This document shows positions 60,578-64,000 of a stretch of DNA of 64,000 nt, piece after piece. The DNA comes from an uncultured Ruminococcus sp. (GTDB lineage Bacteria > Bacillota > Clostridia > Oscillospirales > Ruminococcaceae). Under the pieces are notes generated by a model. The model saw nothing but the letters and a program-made list of their open reading frames with translations. It did no database searches and was not told the origin of the DNA. How positions within the stretch are numbered: the stretch's first letter is position 1; every line of letters starts with the position of its first letter. Both the position numbers and the translations under genes were made by a program. The stretch lies in NCBI GenBank assembly GCA_902787825.1, contig CADAHS010000001.1:169983-233982 (forward strand), written 5' to 3'.

Positions 60578-61053
60578 TACGTTACCTCCTTTTCAAATGC
60601 TTTTTGTAAAAGCTTCTTGCCACGGCGTATCAGAGATGCCGTGGTGCTGAATCCTTTGTCAATGATCTTTGCTGTTTCAAGTATCGTGTATCCCTGTGCA
60701 CAATGAAGATACAAAGGCAGACGATATTTCTCCTCGATCATTAGCATCGCTCGCATTGCGGCTCGTTCATTAAGGATATTTGCATCATCTGAGTACTCGC
60801 CGCTGAATTCGTCAAGAGGTACCGTCTTACTGTGTTCTGCAGACTTTGCAATATCCTTCGCTGCGTTGATCGCCGTTCGTATCAGCCATGGAAGAACACG
60901 TTCGCTTTGCATATTCTCCTGTTGCATAAGCCTGAGAAAAGCTTCCTGCGTACAATCCTGTGCAGAGTGAATATTACCAGTGTAATGCCAAACGGCTCGT
61001 GTAATAGTGTCGGCATACCGCTCATAATATTCCGACAAAAGCTCTGTCTGCAT
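60577..61053 (-). CDS. ECF-type RNA polymerase sigma factor
   Basis: A 158-residue sigma factor with regions 2 and 4 only. Region 2 shows SAQDCTQEAFLRLMQQENMQ and WLIRTAINAAKDIAKS; region 4 shows EEKYRLPLYLHCAQGYTILE then AKIIDKGFSTTASLIRRGKK, the DNA-recognition helix. It should direct a small regulon in response to an envelope signal sensed by the coupled downstream protein. The ATG follows AAGGAGG. Confidence 0.9.
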   Translation of the reverse strand: MQTELLSEYYERYADTITRAVWHYTGNIHSAQDCTQEAFLRLMQQENMQSERVLPWLIRTAINAAKDIAKSAEHSKTVPLDEFSGEYSDDANILNERAAMRAMLMIEEKYRLPLYLHCAQGYTILETAKIIDKGFSTTASLIRRGKKLLQKAFEKEVT

Positions 61054-61154
61054 CAGTGTTCCTCCTTTCTTATTTCTGCCTTCACTATTAATACGAGTGA
61101 AAGGTCAAAATCTGTGCAAATAATATTGATAAATTTTTGTGAATTTAATGTGAA

Positions 61155-61188
61155 CACAAAAAGACGTATTCCATACGAAATACGTCTT
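61155..61188 (-). terminator. Terminator of the coiled-coil membrane protein gene
   Basis: Minus-strand stem AAGACGTATT / AATACGTCTT (61188-61179 with 61170-61161), T5 tail. Confidence 0.88.
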
Positions 61189-61196
61189 GCTAATTA

Positions 61197-62195
61197 TTAT
61201 GCCAATGATGAATCAACGGTCTTCTTTTCCTTGGCTTTCAGACCGGGATCATTTGTCTGTTCGGCTTGTTTTGTCAGGTCATTGACCATTTTTTCAAGGC
61301 ACTTGAAACTCTTATCATAGTTTTTCTTTGCAGTCTCCAATGAATCCTCAACAGTAGGCACAGCTTGTCGAATTGAAACATGAATATCGTTCGGCATATT
61401 TTCATATTCAAGCTTGTCAGCGACCAGTTTCATATTCAGTGAAAAGCCGTTTTCATCAATATACTTGTTGCCAGGAAATTTTGATTTCAGGTCGTGATCC
61501 ATTATCTCCATATAGTACGGGTCGGTATCTGAATCGGTCACAACGATCATATCCTCTGTCGAATGGAGCAAAGTGAGAAATTGTGAGCGATATTGAGTCT
61601 GTTCAACACCTTTTTCGTCTTTTTTTCCAAGCGGTATTGGTATAACTGAAACATGAACATAACCATTACCATCAACATCATCAACATATTCCTCAAAAAG
61701 CTTTCCAAGCTGATCCTGCTTGAATTCAAGATCGTTGTTAGCAATTACTATCACAGTAAGATCAGGATCTTTCTTTGTGAGCTGTCCGTAAAGCAGAAAA
61801 ATGCCGACGATCAGAACAATAGAAGCTATTCCAAGCCACCATTTGTTTTGATAAAAGAAATTGTCCGCTTTCTTTTTAAAAGAGCTTTTGCTTTGTACCG
61901 ATTCGTTGTCGTCATCGGTCTGTTCATCGTCATTTTCAATTTCAACAACAGTGCTTTGCGCTGAAGAAACTCCGTTTTTGAGCTTCATTAACTCAATTCG
62001 TTCTTTAGCGATCTGTTTGTCATGCTCGATTTTAGCTTCTTTCTCACGTCTTTTGCGTTCTTCAATTATTGCACGGCGCTTACGTTCGATTTCAGCCTGT
62101 CTTTGTTTCTGTTCATCGTATATTTGTTTTTCATATTCGTAATCGCTTTCATCAAGCAATTCTTTTGCTTTTTCGTTCTCGTTTTTTTCAGCCAT
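61197..62195 (-). CDS. Coiled-coil single-span membrane protein, unknown function
   Basis: A 332-residue protein I do not recognise. Residues ~5-75 are a highly charged helix rich in Glu, Lys and Arg, likely a coiled coil in the cytosol; a membrane helix lies at ~121-141 (WWLGIASIVLIVGIFLLYG); the outer domain (~150-290) starts DPDLTVIVIANNDLEFKQDQ and may have an alpha/beta fold; the tail is Lys/Glu-rich. The ATG at 62195 follows GAGGTGA. It precedes the sigma factor gene on the same strand but a terminator separates them. Confidence 0.75.
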   Translation of the reverse strand: MAEKNENEKAKELLDESDYEYEKQIYDEQKQRQAEIERKRRAIIEERKRREKEAKIEHDKQIAKERIELMKLKNGVSSAQSTVVEIENDDEQTDDDNESVQSKSSFKKKADNFFYQNKWWLGIASIVLIVGIFLLYGQLTKKDPDLTVIVIANNDLEFKQDQLGKLFEEYVDDVDGNGYVHVSVIPIPLGKKDEKGVEQTQYRSQFLTLLHSTEDMIVVTDSDTDPYYMEIMDHDLKSKFPGNKYIDENGFSLNMKLVADKLEYENMPNDIHVSIRQAVPTVEDSLETAKKNYDKSFKCLEKMVNDLTKQAEQTNDPGLKAKEKKTVDSSLA

Positions 62196-62287
62196 CAGGA
62201 TCACCTCACACGATTAATTTAGTATACACAATGTTTATGAACTGCCTATTAACAAAATAAATACATAAAATTTAGTGATAATGTCAA

Positions 62288-62316
62288 TATACATATGCGA
62301 TAAAATTGTTTATAAT
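62288..62316 (+). promoter_or_regulatory. Possible promoter of the PPK2 gene
   Basis: TATAAT (62311-62316) with a poor -35 TATACA (62288-62293) at 17 bp. Confidence 0.5.
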
Positions 62317-62353
62317 AGAAAAAAAGATCAATTATTAATAAGAGGTGATAGAA

Positions 62354-63856
62354 ATGCTGGATAAGATCAAACAAAATACGGCTGATAAACAAGATGTCGC
62401 TCAGCAGATAGACGATCTCAGAAAAAGGCTGTATGATCTCGAGAAGAAGATCAAAGAAGAAAAATTGCCCGTAATAATCACTATTGACGGCTGGTCCGCA
62501 TCAGGGAAAGGCTCACAGATAGCTCAGCTTATCAAATGTCTTGACCCGAGGTTTTATAAGGTAATGTCATTCGGAAAACCAAACGAGGTCGAGAAAAGAA
62601 AGCCGTGGCTCTGGAGATATGCCTGTGCAATGCCTATGCAGGGAAACTTTCTTTTTCTTGACAGAAGCTGGTACAGAGACACTGCAAATGCATACCTATA
62701 TGATGAGATAGACAAATCTGAAATGAGAAAACGCTTGGACGACATCAATGTATTTGAAAGACAGCTTTCTGATGACGGGTATCTTATTGTCAAGTTCTTT
62801 TTGCATATTACCGAGAAAGAGCAGAAAAAGCGTTTCAAAAAGCTTACATCCTCTGATGTTACATCGTGGAGAATAGACGAGCATGATCTTTACAACCTGA
62901 AAAAGCGTGAGAAATTCACAAAGTATTATGAAGAAATGATCTCAAAAACTCATACACCAAGTGGTGTCTGGAATGTCATCGGTGCTGATGACAAGACCCA
63001 TGCAAAGCTTGATATGTTAAGGATACTTGTTGAAGCTATAGAGGGCAGGCTTGAAGCAAAAGCGGAAGGCAAATCTTTTGTTCCACGATACGAGTTTCCG
63101 TTTGCTCAGGTACATCCTGAAGCATTTGAAATGGCTGCAACTCAGAAGGTCTCCGAGGTCGCATTGGATAAATCACTCAGTGATGAGGAATATGAGCAGA
63201 AGCTTGAAAAATATCAGAATAAGCTTTTTAAGCTTCAAAATCTGTGCTATCAGAAAAAGATACCCGTTATAATCTGCTATGAGGGCTGGGATGCAGCCGG
63301 AAAGGGCGGAAACATACGTCGTGTTGCAAATGCGCTTGACCCAAGAGGTTACGAGGTGGAGCCGATAGCTGCACCGGATAAATATGAGCTTGCAAGACAT
63401 TACTTGTATCGTTTCTGGATACGGCTGGAAAATGACGGTCACTTCACTATCTTTGATCGTACATGGTATGGCAGGGTGATGGTGGAGCCTATCGAGAATA
63501 TCACTCCGCCGGACAGGGTAGAACAGGCATATCAGGAGATAAATGAGTTTGAAAAGCTGCTTATGCAGTGGGGTGCGATCGTAATAAAATTCTGGATAAA
63601 TATTGATAAGCAGGAGCAGCTCAAGCGTTTCACACTTCGTCAGAACACTCCCGAAAAACAGTGGAAGATAACCGATGAGGATTGGCGTAATCGTGAAAAA
63701 TGGGATACTTATGAAAAGTACATCGACAAGATGATAGAAAAGACGTCAACTAAGGCTGCGCCGTGGACAATAATTGAGGGTAATGACAAGAAGTACGCTC
63801 GCATCAAAGCTATGAAAACTATTATAGACGCTATCGAAGCAAAAATTGAAAACTGA
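62354..63856 (+). CDS. pap: Polyphosphate:AMP phosphotransferase (tandem PPK2 domains)
   Basis: A 500-residue cytosolic enzyme with two PPK2 domains, about 20-235 and 270-500. Each has its own P-loop: GWSASGKGSQIA in the first and GWDAAGKGGNIRR in the second, and each has a lid region with Arg (FLFLDRSWYRD; FTIFDRTWYGRV). Two-domain (class II) PPK2 proteins use polyphosphate to phosphorylate AMP to ADP. The second domain keeps more of the conserved residues and is probably the active one. ATG 62354 lies behind AGAGGTGA; a GTG at 62345 overlaps that site. Confidence 0.92.
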   Translation: MLDKIKQNTADKQDVAQQIDDLRKRLYDLEKKIKEEKLPVIITIDGWSASGKGSQIAQLIKCLDPRFYKVMSFGKPNEVEKRKPWLWRYACAMPMQGNFLFLDRSWYRDTANAYLYDEIDKSEMRKRLDDINVFERQLSDDGYLIVKFFLHITEKEQKKRFKKLTSSDVTSWRIDEHDLYNLKKREKFTKYYEEMISKTHTPSGVWNVIGADDKTHAKLDMLRILVEAIEGRLEAKAEGKSFVPRYEFPFAQVHPEAFEMAATQKVSEVALDKSLSDEEYEQKLEKYQNKLFKLQNLCYQKKIPVIICYEGWDAAGKGGNIRRVANALDPRGYEVEPIAAPDKYELARHYLYRFWIRLENDGHFTIFDRTWYGRVMVEPIENITPPDRVEQAYQEINEFEKLLMQWGAIVIKFWINIDKQEQLKRFTLRQNTPEKQWKITDEDWRNREKWDTYEKYIDKMIEKTSTKAAPWTIIEGNDKKYARIKAMKTIIDAIEAKIEN

Positions 63857-63863
63857 ACACAGC

Positions 63864-63902
63864 AAAAAAAGACTTGCCGCTATGAGTGACAAGTCTTTTT
63901 GA
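63864..63902 (+). terminator. Terminator of the PPK2 gene
   Basis: GACTTG (63871-63876) flanked by A pairs with CAAGTC (63890-63895), then T5. Confidence 0.82.
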
Positions 63903-63914
63903 TTGTGCAACGAA

Positions 63915-64000
63915 AACCCCCAGCTATGCTGGGGGTTCAAAAAAGCTTTAGCTATGAGTAGAAAAACAAAACCTCCTATGATAGAATAAGAGTAGGTCTG
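63915..64000. mobile_element. Possible left end of an IS200/IS605-like element (runs off the window)
   Basis: AACCCCCAGC (63915-63924), loop TAT, GCTGGGGGTT (63928-63937): a 10-bp perfect stem with a 3-nt loop and no T run, followed by AGCTTTAGCTATGAG and CCTCCTATGATAGAATAAGA. Short G/C-rich hairpins a little before the transposase gene are typical of IS200/IS605 ends. No transposase is visible before the window ends. Confidence 0.4.

Noticed and set aside
61054-61140. Autoregulatory ECF promoter before the sigma factor (TTGACCTTTC followed by CGTATTAATAG on the minus strand)
   Set aside because: The elements look suggestive but their spacing (about 7 bp) is far too short for a -35/-10 pair.

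Overview
The window looks like a chromosomal stretch of a low-to-mid GC, spore-forming Firmicute of the Clostridia, most likely a Ruminococcus-type member of the Oscillospiraceae (inference). The grounds are a SpoIVA/SipL spore-coat pair, FtsEX with a secreted hydrolase and no outer-membrane genes, a T-box in front of ileS, a DUF1540 protein, consensus sigma-A promoters with 17-bp spacers almost everywhere, and strong GGAGG / GGTGA ribosome-binding sites with frequent TTG and GTG starts. Most of the window is ordinary core genome. I see no prophage, CRISPR array or defence island; the only hint of mobility is a hairpin-bearing sequence at the extreme right edge.

Layout. 1-3.5 kb: homoserine acyltransferase metA (cut by the left edge) divergent from glyA, an AraC-type regulator and tRNA-Leu(TAA). 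3.7-12.1 kb: an eight-gene surface-glycan operon on the + strand: a DegT aminotransferase, a membrane phosphoglycosyl transferase, two GT4 glycosyltransferases and a WbpA/WbpB/WbpD/WbpE-type set that should make UDP-2,3-diacetamido-glucuronic acid from UDP-GlcNAc. A flippase lies 9 kb further on at 21.2-22.7 kb. 12.2-21.2 kb: housekeeping genes lepB, rbgA (ylqF), a cytidine-deaminase-like gene, rnhB, yraN, thrC, a 54-residue DUF1540 gene, a phosphoesterase, then tig-clpP-clpX. 22.9-29.1 kb (minus): pepF, then an operon-like run of a PucR-type regulator, ftsE, ftsX and an M23 hydrolase with a coiled coil and a Gln/Trp repeat linker. 29.5-36.8 kb: rimM-VOC-trmD, ptsH, a small membrane protein, rsmE, a possible small RNA, and a type-2 isoleucyl-tRNA synthetase behind an Ile T-box.

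37-46.5 kb: a CsbB-type polyprenyl-phosphate glycosyltransferase with a YfhO-type membrane transferase, two small membrane proteins, a YgjP-type metallopeptidase, then sipL-spoIVA. 46.6-52.9 kb: an HD-GYP phosphodiesterase, a 1,075-residue secreted protein (three cell-wall-binding-2 repeats, Fn3-like region, SH3-like region, C39-type cysteine peptidase) and a protein with two degenerate GGDEF-like halves. 53-64 kb: a small phosphoesterase, an unrecognised protein, tRNA-Ser(CGA), a lipoprotein, a polysaccharide-deacetylase-like protein whose metal-binding motif is lost, a chemoreceptor, 6-phosphofructokinase, an ECF sigma factor with a probable anti-sigma partner, a coiled-coil membrane protein, and a tandem-domain PPK2 enzyme.

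How the parts fit: much of the accessory content serves the cell envelope. The 3.7-12 kb operon and the flippase could build and export a lipid-linked glycan; GT2/YfhO would decorate a wall polymer outside the membrane; FtsEX and its M23 partner would open peptidoglycan at division; the CWB2-C39 protein would sit in the wall. The HD-GYP and GGDEF-like proteins flanking it suggest, but do not prove, cyclic-dinucleotide input. No clearly new biological system is visible. The most interesting items are the CWB2-C39 protein with a perfect palindrome at its promoter and its HD-GYP/GGDEF-like neighbours, the adjacent sipL-spoIVA pair, the diacetamido-uronic-acid cassette, the degenerate deacetylase, and the heptamer repeat leader of rimM.
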